Shown: positions 14,262 to 21,197, counted from the stretch's first letter. The stretch: 36,561 nt of DNA from Oscillospiraceae bacterium (GCA_017428565.1 JAFRQP010000028.1:1-36561), one strand, 5' to 3'. Numbers and translations are program-made. Notes: generated by a model not told the origin, from the sequence alone.

Positions 14262-14597
14262 TTGAAGCTGAAAATCGCGCTGCTGCTGTGTCTGATGGGT
14301 GCGGCGCTGTTCTCCGGCGCGGAGGCCCTGCGCAGTCTGAAAAGCGGGGCGGGCGAGGCCTTTCCGGAGGCGCTTTACGCCCCCTTCGCCCGCAACGCGG
14401 ACCGGGCCGCCTATGTTCTGGGCCGGGAGGGGGCCTATCTGGCCGTCTTTCCCCCGGGCGGGGGCCGGGAGCCGCTGAACGTCACGGCCATCGAGCTGCA
14501 GACTCTGCGGCGGGTGGACCGGGCCATGGTGGAGGCGGGGCTGCCCGTGCGCAGCCGCAGGGAGCTGCTGCAGCTGCTGGAGGATCTGGGCTCGTAA
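14262..14597 (+). CDS. Small exported protein with TTG start, unknown function
   Basis: A 111-residue protein. The start is a TTG at 14262 with AAGGAGG 7 nt upstream; no in-frame ATG is close enough to a Shine-Dalgarno site. A short basic start and hydrophobic stretch (MKLKIALLLCLMGAALFSGA) look like a signal peptide or membrane anchor. A soluble part follows with APFARNADRAAYVLGREGAYLAVF, then a helical end VDRAMVEAGLPVRSRRELLQLLEDLGS. The strand-rich middle with YVLGREGAYLAVF resembles BofC/YpmB-like small periplasmic folds, but the similarity is weak and I do not name a family. It is divergent from the PBP gene with 235 bp between starts. A heptad repeat array begins 3 nt after its stop. 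Confidence 0.7.
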   Translation: MKLKIALLLCLMGAALFSGAEALRSLKSGAGEAFPEALYAPFARNADRAAYVLGREGAYLAVFPPGGGREPLNVTAIELQTLRRVDRAMVEAGLPVRSRRELLQLLEDLGS

Positions 14598-14599
14598 AC

Positions 14600-14643
14600 A
14601 GTGAAAAGTGAAGAGTGAAAAGTGAAGAGTGAAGAGTGAAGAA
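14600..14643. repeat. Period-7 tandem array (units AGTGAAA/AGTGAAG)
   Basis: Six consecutive 7-nt units immediately after the TAA of the small exported protein gene. The unit is shared with 630-663 and 19701-19763. Confidence 0.85.
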
Positions 14644-14735
14644 TTATGGCGTCTCTCTGGGGATGATGATAAGGATCGCCGGGCGATCCCCTCGCTTCTC
14701 CCTTTTCACTCGATTTTCCCTCTCCACAAAAACAG

Positions 14736-14764
14736 TTGATTTCTCCTCCCGTTTCGGGTACAAT
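14736..14764 (+). promoter_or_regulatory. Promoter of the DUF1292 gene
   Basis: TTGATT (14736-14741), a 17-bp spacer and TACAAT (14759-14764), 29 bp before the ATG. Confidence 0.75.
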
Positions 14765-14793
14765 AACAGTAGCCTGAACAGGAGGAGAAAAAT

Positions 14794-15090
14794 ATGAGCG
14801 AAGATTTCGGCAGCGATTTTATCACCATCGTGGACGACGACGGTCAGGAGTTCGAGCTGGAGGTCCTGGACGAGATGCAGTATAACGGGGAGACCTATGT
14901 GGCCTTCCTGCCCGCGGACATGAAGGAGGACGATCCGGACTACGGCATCATCATCCTGCGCTCCGTGGAGGACGAGAACGGCGACGAGCTCTTTGAGTCC
15001 ATTGACGACGAGGATCAGCTGGACGACGTGTATCAGCAGTTTATGAAGATCCTCTTCGACGACGAGGACGAGGAAGAAGAGGAAAAATAA
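14794..15090 (+). CDS. DUF1292 domain protein
   Basis: A 98-residue very acidic protein of the DUF1292 (YrzB-like) family, widely conserved in Firmicutes and of unknown biochemical role. Typical features are an opening strand FITIVDDDGQEFELEVLD, YNGETYVAFLPA in the middle and IILRSVEDENGDELFESIDDE near the end, followed by DDVYQQFMKILF. The C-terminus is a long run of Asp and Glu (FDDEDEEEEEK), longer than in the Bacillus relatives. In many Firmicutes this gene follows alaS, yrrL and yrrK; here it stands alone with its own promoter and AGGAGGAG Shine-Dalgarno site, and the candidate 6S RNA gene follows directly. Confidence 0.9.
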   Translation: MSEDFGSDFITIVDDDGQEFELEVLDEMQYNGETYVAFLPADMKEDDPDYGIIILRSVEDENGDELFESIDDEDQLDDVYQQFMKILFDDEDEEEEEK

Positions 15091-15104
15091 TGCGCCCGGG
15101 CCGG

Positions 15105-15133
15105 TTCTGAACCGGCGGCCGGACGCGTAGAAT
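15105..15133 (+). promoter_or_regulatory. Candidate promoter of the structured RNA
   Basis: TAGAAT (15128-15133) with TTCTGA 17 bp upstream (15105-15110). The -35 box is weak and overlaps a CCGGTT/AACCGG hairpin, which may terminate the DUF1292 transcript. Confidence 0.4.
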
Positions 15134-15139
15134 CCAATG

Positions 15140-15380
15140 GAAAACAGAGAACGCTCTGCGGTGCGCGTGTTTGTCCTGATGGACTTGCGGCTCATGAAAC
15201 CCACATCTCTTATAAGGGATGCCGATTTGAATCTGCGGATTGCAGGCCTCCCGGCCTCGGCCGGACGTTGGAAGCAGCGAAACAGAACTTAGGCGACCCA
15301 CCTGCCTATGTGTGCAGGTTACTACTGAGCCGGCACGGCACACGCGGAGAGGCTCCCCCGGGCAACCGGGGGAGTTTTTT
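15140..15380 (+). ncRNA. ssrS: Candidate 6S RNA
   Basis: The interval codes for no protein yet has a -10 box at its start and a strong terminator at its end, about 240 nt in total. Its ends can pair (CTCTGCG at 15154-15160 with CGCGGAG at 15343-15349; GCGTGT at 15165-15170 with ACACGC at 15340-15345), leaving a long largely unpaired middle as in 6S RNA, which mimics an open promoter and sequesters the SigA holoenzyme. A small internal hairpin CATC...GATG encloses CTTATAAG (15204-15221), and a CCTGC/GCAGG hairpin lies at 15300-15318. The ATGAAACCCACAT segment and the GAACTTAGGCGACCC segment look familiar from clostridial 6S RNAs, but I cannot search. It could be another structured RNA. Confidence 0.5.
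15353..15380 (+). terminator. Rho-independent terminator of the structured RNA
   Basis: CTCCCCCGG (15353-15361), GCAA loop, CCGGGGGAG (15366-15374) and TTTTTT. Confidence 0.92.
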
Positions 15381-15383
15381 CGT

Positions 15384-15412
15384 GTCTGAAAAGGCTTTCA
15401 GCCTTTTCAGAC
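15384..15412. repeat. Perfect 13-bp hairpin
   Basis: GTCTGAAAAGGCT and AGCCTTTTCAGAC around a TTC loop. It lies 3 nt after a complete terminator, so it is probably a separate repeat. From here to 15600 the sequence holds further overlapping stems (for example GTTTTTGCCG with CGGCAAAAAC at 15479-15509) and no gene I can support. Confidence 0.6.
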
Positions 15413-15604
15413 ATGGGATTGCGCCCTGCTGCGCGCACTCGCTTGCGGGAGACGCTCGCACACTTGCAGGGCGAGCGATGTTTTTGCCGAGGCAAAGCCC
15501 CGGCAAAAACGGATCGAACTTTTTTCGCGCCTGCGGGCGCGAACTCTGCGAGGCTGTTTCCCGCAGGAACAGCGGCCCGAAAAAATGAGCATGAAAAGCG
15601 CTTT

Positions 15605-15631
15605 GTAGGGGCCGACGCCCCCGGCGGCCCG
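15605..15631 (+). repeat. GTAGGG-type hairpin repeat
   Basis: GTAG followed by a GGGCCG/CGGCCC stem; same boundaries as the copies at 848, 17059 and 36365 but a different stem sequence. Confidence 0.6.
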
Positions 15632-15670
15632 TCCCTGTGCGTCGCAGAGCGCACAGGCCCGCAAGGGCCT

Positions 15671-15825
15671 GTCATTGCGAACCAGCGTCGCAACGCTGGT
15701 GCGGCAATCCGTTCTCCTTTTTTGAGCCTAGGGAGACGGGAGAACAGAAGAAAACGAGGGACGAAAGTGACGGGAGACGGGGGATGCGGATTGCCACGGC
15801 AGTGTGCGCACTGCCTCGCAATGAC
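15671..15825. repeat. Pair of inverted REP-like palindromes
   Basis: The left element starts GTCATTGCGA and ends GGCAATCC (15671-15710), with an internal ACCAGCGT/ACGCTGGT stem. The right element is its mirror, starting GGATTGCC and ending TCGCAATGAC (15788-15825), with an internal GCAGTG/CACTGC stem. The outer 8-10 bases are exact inverted repeats while the inner stems differ. This is the arrangement of REP/BIME-like elements. Confidence 0.7.
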
Positions 15826-15895
15826 AACCCCTCCGTCAGCCTGGCGGCCGACGCCTCCCCTTGCACAGGGGGGATTTTTTGTGTCTCCGTCCCCC

Positions 15896-15951
15896 TAAGC
15901 ACTACGCACTGAGCACTAACTACTCTCTTCCCTGTTCGCTGTTCACTCTTC
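15896..15951. repeat. Period-7 array of eight units
   Basis: Eight 7-nt units in unbroken register change gradually from TAAGCAC through TAACTAC to ACTCTTC. The junction TAACTAC-TCTCTTC is shared with the array at 17171-17212. Confidence 0.85.
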
Positions 15952-15962
15952 TCCCCCTCCGG

Positions 15963-16000
15963 CAAGAAAGGGATGCGCAGACCTGCGCATCCCTTTCTTG
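15963..16000 (-). terminator. Terminator of the D-cysteine desulfhydrase gene
   Basis: An 18-bp perfect stem: CAAGAAAGGGATGCGCAG (15963-15980) and CTGCGCATCCCTTTCTTG (15983-16000). A T-run on the plus side (16002-16008) means it can act in both directions. Confidence 0.85.
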
Positions 16001-16014
16001 TCTTTTTTCCGCCC

Positions 16015-16962
16015 CTATACCGTACCGGCGAAGAGGCCGCCGGCGCCGCCGGAGTGCAGGAACAGCACCTTGTCCTCCGGCCGGAAGGCCCCCTCCTCCG
16101 CCAGCTCCAGCAGACCGGCGAAGGCCTTGCCGGTGTAGACCGGGTCCAGGAACAGGCCCTCCCGGGCGGCCATCAGCGCCACGGCGGCGTTGCCCGCCTT
16201 CGAGGGGATGGCGTAGCCGGGGCCGCACATGTCCCGCAGACGGTAGTCCTCCGGCGTGATCTCCGGCTCCAGCTCCAGCAGCTCCGCCGCCTCCCGCATC
16301 AGCGCGGGGGTGATCTCTTCAAAGGGGTCGGTGTCCACCATCATCCCGTGGACCCGGGTCCCGGGGAGGAAGAGTTTTGCCCCCAGAGCCAGGCCCGCCA
16401 TGGTGCCGCCGCTGCCCTCGGCGCAGACGATGTGATCGAAGGCGAGGCCCTGCCCGGCGATCTCCCGGGCGCAGTCCACGTAGCCCAGGGAGCCCAGGGC
16501 GTTGGAGCCGCCGCAGGGGATCTTGTAATAGGGCCGCCCCAGGGCCGCGCCGATGCGGTCCATCTCCGCGTAGATCTCGGCATAGTCGTCGGTGTCCACA
16601 AAGCGCACCTCCGTCCCCATCAGCTTTTCCAGCAGCTGATTGCCGAGACAGGCGGTGACGCCCCGCTTTTTCAGCACCAGGATGGGCTTGAGGCCCAGCC
16701 TGCCGGCGGCGGCCGCCGTGAGCATGGCGTGGTTGGACTGGGCGCCGCCGGTGGTGAAGACCAGCTCCGCGCCCTTGGCCAGAGCGTCCGCCAGCAGGAA
16801 TTCCAGCTTGCGGGTCTTGTTGCCGCCCAGGCCCAGGCCGGTCAGATCGTCCCGCTTCACGAAGACCTGGGTGTTCAGCAGCCGGCTGATATTCTCCAGT
16901 TTGTGGATCGGCGTGGGGAAGACCCCCAGGCTGACTCTCGGAAAACTGTCCAACGTACGCAT
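16015..16962 (-). CDS. dcyD: D-cysteine desulfhydrase / ACC-deaminase-like PLP enzyme
   Basis: A 315-residue fold-type II PLP enzyme. [12 protein letters not shown] (44-55) carries the PLP lysine Lys49. [21 protein letters not shown] is the usual substrate-binding helix. [13 protein letters not shown] forms the phosphate loop and [12 protein letters not shown] closes the C-terminus, all typical of the D-cysteine desulfhydrase/1-aminocyclopropane-1-carboxylate deaminase family. D-cysteine desulfhydrase releases pyruvate, ammonia and sulfide in the cytoplasm; ACC deaminase gives 2-oxobutyrate. The two cannot be separated with certainty from sequence alone, but length and gut-clostridial context favour DcyD. 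The ATG at 16960-16962 follows AAAGGGAGC; a longer frame to 17130 crosses the promoter. The gene is monocistronic with a perfect-spaced promoter and a strong terminator. Confidence 0.85.
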   Translation of the reverse strand: MRTLDSFPRVSLGVFPTPIHKLENISRLLNTQVFVKRDDLTGLGLGGNKTRKLEFLLADALAKGAELVFTTGGAQSNHAMLTAAAAGRLGLKPILVLKKRGVTACLGNQLLEKLMGTEVRFVDTDDYAEIYAEMDRIGAALGRPYYKIPCGGSNALGSLGYVDCAREIAGQGLAFDHIVCAEGSGGTMAGLALGAKLFLPGTRVHGMMVDTDPFEEITPALMREAAELLELEPEITPEDYRLRDMCGPGYAIPSKAGNAAVALMAAREGLFLDPVYTGKAFAGLLELAEEGAFRPEDKVLFLHSGGAGGLFAGTV

Positions 16963-17007
16963 AAAAACCGCTCCCTTTCCGGAAATGTCGTTTTCTTCTC
17001 TGCCGCC

Positions 17008-17036
17008 ATTATACCCGAAGCGCGCCCATGGTTCAA
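17008..17036 (-). promoter_or_regulatory. Promoter of dcyD
   Basis: TTGAAC (17031-17036), a 17-bp spacer and TATAAT (17008-17013) on the minus strand. Confidence 0.85.
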
Positions 17037-17058
17037 GGGCTTTGCGCACGATGGACAG

Positions 17059-17082
17059 CGGACGAGCAATGCTCGTCCCTAC
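17059..17082 (-). repeat. GTAGGG-type hairpin repeat, reverse orientation
   Basis: In complement it starts GTAGGG and has a GGACGAGC/GCTCGTCC stem around AT; same family as 848, 15605 and 36365. Confidence 0.65.
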
Positions 17083-17107
17083 GAGGGGCGAGGGACGTAT
17101 CCCCCCG

Positions 17108-17127
17108 CCCCAGTGTGCGCACTGGGG
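17108..17127. repeat. Exact second copy of the palindrome at 709-728
   Basis: CCCCAGTGTGCGCACTGGGG is identical to 709-728; the core AGTGTGCGCACT is also found at 15801-15812 with different flanking stem bases. A CCCCCC/GGGGGG stem follows at 17130-17150. Confidence 0.8.
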
Positions 17128-17170
17128 CACCCCCCTTTAGGCAAGGGGGGCTTTGGCTTCCCCCGTCTCC

Positions 17171-17212
17171 TAAGCACTAAGCACTAACTACTCTCTTCAC
17201 TCTTCACTGAAA
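17171..17212. repeat. Period-7 tandem array of six units
   Basis: Units TAAGCAC (twice), TAACTAC, TCTCTTC, ACTCTTC and ACTGAAA in register. It lies directly before the terminator of the glutamate dehydrogenase gene. Confidence 0.85.
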
Positions 17213-17213
17213 A

Positions 17214-17239
17214 GACGCCCCGGGGGAACCCGGGGCGTC
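17214..17239 (-). terminator. Terminator of gdhA
   Basis: GACGCCCCGGG and CCCGGGGCGTC (11 bp) around GGAA; on the minus strand TTTT follows. Confidence 0.88.
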
Positions 17240-17273
17240 CTGTTTGGCTTATGCGGTTTTCGCGCAGGAGGGA

Positions 17274-18623
17274 TCAGACAACACCCTGGGCCAGCATGGC
17301 CTGGGCGATCTTCAGGAAGCCGGCCACATTGGCGCCCAGCATCAGGTCGCCGGGCTTGCCGCACTCGACAGAGGCGTCGTAGCAGGCCTTGTAGATCTCC
17401 TTCATGATGGTGTGCAGCTTCTCGTCCACCTCGTCGAAGCTCCAACTGAGACGGATGGAGTTCTGGGTCATCTCCAGACCGGAGGTGGCCACGCCGCCGG
17501 CGTTGGAAGCCTTGCCGGGGCTGTAGAGCAGGCCGTTCTTCTGAACCGTGGCAATGGCCTCGGGAGTCAGAGGCATGTTGGCGCCTTCGAACACGGCCAT
17601 GCAGCCGTTGTCCACCAGAGCCTGGGCGCCCTTCTCGTCCATCTCGTTCTGAGAGGCGCAGGGATGGGCGATGTCGCACTTGACGTTCCAGATGTTGCGG
17701 CAGCCCTCATGGTACTCGGAGCCGGGAACCTCCTGGGCATAGACGGAGATGCGGGCGCGTCTCTTCTGCTTGATGTCGAAGAGCTTGGGCAGGTTGATGC
17801 CGTTGGGATCGTAGATGTAGCCCTGGGAGTCGGACATGGCGACGACCTTGCCGCCCAGCTGGGTGACCTTCTGGGCGCAGTACTGGGCCACGTTGCCGGA
17901 GCCGGAGACGACCACGGTCTTGCCCTCGTAAGAGGTGTTGGCCAGGTACTTCAGCGCCTCGGCGGAGAAGTAGCACAGGCCGTAGCCGGTGGCCTGGGTG
18001 CGGGCCAGGGAGCCGCCGTAGGTCAGGCCCTTGCCGGTGAGCACGCCGCCCTCAAAGCGGTCGACGATGCGCTTGTACTGGCCGTAGAGGAAGCCGATCT
18101 CGCGGGCGCCCACGCCGATGTCGCCGGCGGGGGTATCGGTGAACTGGCCGATGTGACGGTAGAGCTCGGTCATGAAGCTCTGGCAGAAGCGCATGACCTC
18201 AGCGTCGCTCTTGCCCTTGGGGTCGAAGTCGGAGCCGCCCTTGCCGCCGCCCATGGGCAGGGTGGTCAGGGAGTTCTTCAGGCACTGCTCAAAGCCCAGG
18301 AACTTGATAACAGAGAGGTTCACAGAGGGGTGGAAGCGCAGACCGCCCTTGTAGGGGCCGATGGCGGAGTTGTACTGCACGCGGTAGCCGCGGTTGACAT
18401 GGATCTCACCCTTGTCGTCCACCCAGGGAACGCGGAACTCGATCACGCGCTCGGGCTCCACAAAGCGCTCCAGCAGCGCGGCCTTCTCCCACTCGGGATG
18501 CTTGTCGATAACCAGCTCCAGAGACTCAAAAACCTCACGCACGGCCTGCAGGAATTCCGGCTCGTGGCCGTCCCGCTTTTCAACCTGCTCGTATACTCTC
18601 TTCAGATACTCGTTCGTCAGCAT
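17274..18623 (-). CDS. gdhA: NADP-type glutamate dehydrogenase
   Basis: A 449-residue hexameric-type glutamate dehydrogenase, the usual length for clostridial enzymes. It interconverts 2-oxoglutarate plus ammonia and glutamate in the cytoplasm. Substrate-site lysines are Lys92 (GPYKGGLRFHP), Lys116 (CLKN) and catalytic Lys128 (PMGGGKGGSDFDP). The catalytic aspartate lies in AGDIGVGAREIGFLYGQYK. The Rossmann loop VVVSGSGNVAQYCAQ binds the dinucleotide; the S at the end of the second strand (VVAMSDSQG) fits NADP use. The ATG at 18621-18623 has AAGGAGGTCACT in front; a longer frame to 18716 passes through the promoter. It is transcribed divergently from the aldose epimerase gene, and both -10 regions have the same 12-bp sequence. 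Confidence 0.96.
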   Translation of the reverse strand: MLTNEYLKRVYEQVEKRDGHEPEFLQAVREVFESLELVIDKHPEWEKAALLERFVEPERVIEFRVPWVDDKGEIHVNRGYRVQYNSAIGPYKGGLRFHPSVNLSVIKFLGFEQCLKNSLTTLPMGGGKGGSDFDPKGKSDAEVMRFCQSFMTELYRHIGQFTDTPAGDIGVGAREIGFLYGQYKRIVDRFEGGVLTGKGLTYGGSLARTQATGYGLCYFSAEALKYLANTSYEGKTVVVSGSGNVAQYCAQKVTQLGGKVVAMSDSQGYIYDPNGINLPKLFDIKQKRRARISVYAQEVPGSEYHEGCRNIWNVKCDIAHPCASQNEMDEKGAQALVDNGCMAVFEGANMPLTPEAIATVQKNGLLYSPGKASNAGGVATSGLEMTQNSIRLSWSFDEVDEKLHTIMKEIYKACYDASVECGKPGDLMLGANVAGFLKIAQAMLAQGVV

Positions 18624-18687
18624 AGTGACCTCCTTAGACGTCCTTTTCGTTAAATATTCGCCCTTTTCGGAGGGGCGTTCCGAGGCG

Positions 18688-18716
18688 AGTATAGCACAGT
18701 TATTTTGGCAATTCAA
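18688..18716 (-). promoter_or_regulatory. Promoter of gdhA
   Basis: TTGAAT (18711-18716), a 17-bp spacer and TATACT (18688-18693) on the minus strand. CTGTGCTATACT (complement of 18688-18699) is exactly repeated in the divergent promoter. Confidence 0.8.
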
Positions 18717-18732
18717 GCCCGTTATTTGTGAA

Positions 18733-18761
18733 TTGTAAAAAAGAATTTCCTGTGCTATACT
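18733..18761 (+). promoter_or_regulatory. Promoter of the aldose epimerase gene
   Basis: TTGTAA (18733-18738), a 17-bp spacer and TATACT (18756-18761). CTGTGCTATACT at 18750-18761 is the same 12-mer as in the gdhA promoter. Confidence 0.8.
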
Positions 18762-18800
18762 GATCTAAATTAGTAAAATCACCGAAAAAGGAGGATCCTG

Positions 18801-19715
18801 ATGATCACCGAGAAAGCCTTTGGCAAATACCGTCTCTTCACGCTCTCCGCCGGGAAGCTGGAGGTCTCCGTCACCGATCTGGGGGCCACCGTGCAGCGCA
18901 TCCGCTTCCGCGGGCGGGACTGCATCCTGGGCTACGACAGCCCGGAGGAGTACCTGGCGGGCACGGGCTACCTGGGAGCCACCGTGGGCCGGGTGGGCAA
19001 CCGCATCGGCGGCGCGGCCTTCACCCTGGACGGCGTCCGCTACGCCCTCGCGCCCAACGAGGGGCCCAACCAGCTCCACGGCGGGCCGGATTCCTATGAC
19101 CGCCGCCGCTGGGAGGCGGAGGCCCTTGATGAAACCACCCTGCGCTTCACCCTGCTCTCCCCCGACGGGGACAACGGCTTCCCCGGCGCGCTGCGGGCCG
19201 AGGTGGAATACCGGGTCAGCGAAGCGGCCCTGCGCATCCGCTTCGGCGGCCTGTGCGACCGGGACACCCTCTACGCCCCTACGAATCACATGTATTTCGA
19301 CCTGGGAGGCGAGGGTCGGGCCCTGGACCTGCGGATGCAGCTCGCGGCGGACCGCTATGTGGAGACCGGCGAGGGGCTGATCCCCACGGGGCGCCTGCTT
19401 CCCGCGGAGGGGGACTTTGACTTCCGGCAGCTCCGCCCCGTGGCCCGGGACTACGACCACGCCTTCGTCCTCACCGGGGAGCGGGCCTGCGTCCTGGAGG
19501 GCGGCGGGCTGCGCATGGAGCTCTGCACCGACTTCCCCGCCCTGCAGGTCTATACCGGCAGCGGCCTCGCGGCGCCGCACCGGCGCAACCAGGGTCTGGC
19601 CCTGGAGCCGGAGTTTTTGCCGGACAGCCCCAACCACCCCGGCTTCTCCGACATCCGTCTTCGGGCCGGAGAGCCCTTCTCCCGCTGGGCGGAGTACAGG
19701 TTCAGTGAAAAGTGA
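18801..19715 (+). CDS. galM: Aldose 1-epimerase (galactose mutarotase)
   Basis: A 304-residue mutarotase that interconverts alpha and beta anomers of hexoses in the cytoplasm, feeding the Leloir pathway or other sugar use. Catalytic residues are seen as His93 (NQLHGG), His163 (YAPTNHMYFDLGG) and Glu269 (GLALEPEF). GRVGNRIGGAAF (63-74) and DYDHAFVL are also family hallmarks. It is slightly shorter than the 340-aa E. coli enzyme. AAAGGAGGATCCTG fixes the start. The last codons (Phe-Ser-Glu-Lys-stop) are made by the first units of a period-7 repeat array, so the repeat has apparently supplied the natural C-terminus. No gal operon genes are adjacent. Confidence 0.92.
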   Translation: MITEKAFGKYRLFTLSAGKLEVSVTDLGATVQRIRFRGRDCILGYDSPEEYLAGTGYLGATVGRVGNRIGGAAFTLDGVRYALAPNEGPNQLHGGPDSYDRRRWEAEALDETTLRFTLLSPDGDNGFPGALRAEVEYRVSEAALRIRFGGLCDRDTLYAPTNHMYFDLGGEGRALDLRMQLAADRYVETGEGLIPTGRLLPAEGDFDFRQLRPVARDYDHAFVLTGERACVLEGGGLRMELCTDFPALQVYTGSGLAAPHRRNQGLALEPEFLPDSPNHPGFSDIRLRAGEPFSRWAEYRFSEK

Positions 19716-19763
19716 TTAGTGAAATGTGAAAAGTGAAAAGTGAAGAGTGAAGAGTGAAGAGAG
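19701..19763. repeat. Period-7 array of nine units overlapping the galM stop codon
   Basis: Nine 7-nt units (TTCAGTG, AAAAGTG, ATTAGTG, then AAAAGTG and AAGAGTG variants) in perfect register. The galM stop TGA at 19713-19715 is formed within the second and third units. Confidence 0.85.
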
Positions 19764-19783
19764 TTCAGGGGAGAGAATGGAAA

Positions 19784-19821
19784 AACAACGAAGCGGACCT
19801 TGGTGGGTCCGCTTCGTTGTT
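19784..19821 (-). terminator. Terminator of the gate-domain membrane protein gene
   Basis: AACAACGAAGCGGACC (19784-19799) and GGTCCGCTTCGTTGTT (19806-19821), a perfect 16-bp stem; TTTT follows on the minus strand. Confidence 0.92.
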
Positions 19822-19836
19822 CGCTTGACAGGATGC

Positions 19837-21039
19837 TCAGATCAGGCTCAGCAGCACGAAGATCCAGTGGGCCGCCACGCCGGCGCAAAAGCCGCCGATG
19901 GTGTGGCAGAGGATGGCCTTGCCGATGAGCTCCTTGCAGTTGAGACTGTCCATCATGGAGGTGTGGGTGCTGAGATAGCCGCTCCAGCACATGCACATGG
20001 CGGTGAACACCGCGATGTCGTTGGCGCCCACCAGGCCGTTCTTGATCAGATCCGGCACCAGGCCGATGGCGGCTCCCGCCGCGCCCAGGGCGGTGACGGG
20101 CACGCCGATGGCCTCGGGCGAGGTGAAGCCGAAGAGGGGCTTGAGCAGAAAGTCGATCTTGCCGGCCAGCCAGGGAAGCAGGGCGATGCCCTCGTAGGCG
20201 CCGCCGGTATAGCCGCCCTCGGGCATCTTCATGGTCAGCATCATCACCAGGGTGCAGATCACCAGCACCCCGGGTACGATGCTCACGCCCATCTTCACGC
20301 CGTTGTGGCCGCCGTCCAGGATGGCGCCCATGATGCGGTTGCCGATGTTGCCGTCCCGGATCTGGCGCATGTTCTCGGGGATCTGGGAGGCGCTGCCGCC
20401 GGTCTCCATGGGCTCCTCCGTCCCGAAGCGCCTTTTGGTGAAGATCAGCATCAGCCGGGTGCTGACGATGCTGCCCACCACGGCGCCCAGCAGGCCCACC
20501 AGCACCGCCGAGCCCAGAGGCATGGCCGCGGTGGAGCAGCTGTACATGGCGGTGCAGACGATGAGCCCCATGCCGAAGGCGGTGCCCAGGTTGGTCAGCG
20601 CCGGGAACTGGTATTTCTTGAAGTAGCGACGGAAGTTCTGATCCTCCGCCAGGCTCAGGATGGCCGGATTGTCTGACAGGAAGGTGGTGACCACCCCCAG
20701 GGAGGAGGCGCCGGGCATGCCGAAGATGGGCTTCATCAGCGGCTGGAGCAGGCGGTTCAGCAGCGACACAAAGCCGAACTCCGACATCAGGCCCGAGATG
20801 GCGCCCATGATGACGCAGATGGCGGTGAGCTGCAGGACGGTGTCCTTCAGCAGATCCTCCGCCGTTTTCAGCATGGTGCCCAGGGCGTTGGACAGGCCCA
20901 TCTTCCAGGCGAAGAGGGCGAAAATCCCGAAGAAGAACAGAGGGAACAGGAAGGTCTCCAGCCCCAGCTCCTTTTTGAGCAGCGCGGACGAGGCCGGCTT
21001 GCCCCCGGGCTGGGTTTTGCCCTTGCTTTTCTTGAACAT
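19837..21039 (-). CDS. Gate-domain (nucleoside-recognition-like) membrane protein, CD0519/CD1768 type
   Basis: A 400-residue integral membrane protein with 8-10 hydrophobic segments (for example FLFPLFFFGIFALFAW at about 30-45 and IVPGVLVICTLVMMLTM at about 270). The SGLMSEFGFVSLLNRLLQPLMKPIFGMPG segment and FLSDNPAILSLAED are typical of the nucleoside-recognition/Gate family, and the whole resembles the CD0519/CD1768 family of clostridial membrane proteins. The transported compound is unknown, so transport is inference. A basic N-terminus KKSKGKTQPGGK is cytoplasmic. GGAGG lies 5 nt before the ATG. It has a strong promoter (21135-21163) and a ~90-nt structured leader. Confidence 0.8.
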   Translation of the reverse strand: MFKKSKGKTQPGGKPASSALLKKELGLETFLFPLFFFGIFALFAWKMGLSNALGTMLKTAEDLLKDTVLQLTAICVIMGAISGLMSEFGFVSLLNRLLQPLMKPIFGMPGASSLGVVTTFLSDNPAILSLAEDQNFRRYFKKYQFPALTNLGTAFGMGLIVCTAMYSCSTAAMPLGSAVLVGLLGAVVGSIVSTRLMLIFTKRRFGTEEPMETGGSASQIPENMRQIRDGNIGNRIMGAILDGGHNGVKMGVSIVPGVLVICTLVMMLTMKMPEGGYTGGAYEGIALLPWLAGKIDFLLKPLFGFTSPEAIGVPVTALGAAGAAIGLVPDLIKNGLVGANDIAVFTAMCMCWSGYLSTHTSMMDSLNCKELIGKAILCHTIGGFCAGVAAHWIFVLLSLI

Positions 21040-21060
21040 GGCTTTTCCTCCGAAAGATCA

Positions 21061-21143
21061 CCCGAACCGGCAAAGCTCGCGGTTCGGGCGGGATAGAATT
21101 CGGTATCGTTGCGAGCTGTGTCGCATCGAGTATCATTCTATCC
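21061..21143 (-). promoter_or_regulatory. Structured leader of the gate-domain gene
   Basis: CCCGAACCG (21061-21069) pairs with CGGTTCGGG (21080-21088) about 20 nt upstream of the start. GGATAGAAT (21091-21099) is the inverted repeat of ATTCTATCC (21135-21143), which contains the -10 box. This may be an RNA control element or an operator; no known riboswitch is recognised. Confidence 0.4.
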
Positions 21144-21163
21144 AAGAGCGTGCCGCTTGTCAA
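21135..21163 (-). promoter_or_regulatory. Promoter of the gate-domain gene
   Basis: Perfect TTGACA (21158-21163), a 17-bp spacer and TAGAAT (21135-21140) on the minus strand. Confidence 0.85.
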
Positions 21164-21197
21164 TCGGAATCTGCGGAAACGGCAACTTTTCCGCGCA

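Noticed and set aside
15322-15693. Minus-strand open frames over the repeat-rich interval after the structured RNA
   Set aside because: They run through palindromes and the terminator, have no Shine-Dalgarno site and no recognisable domain.
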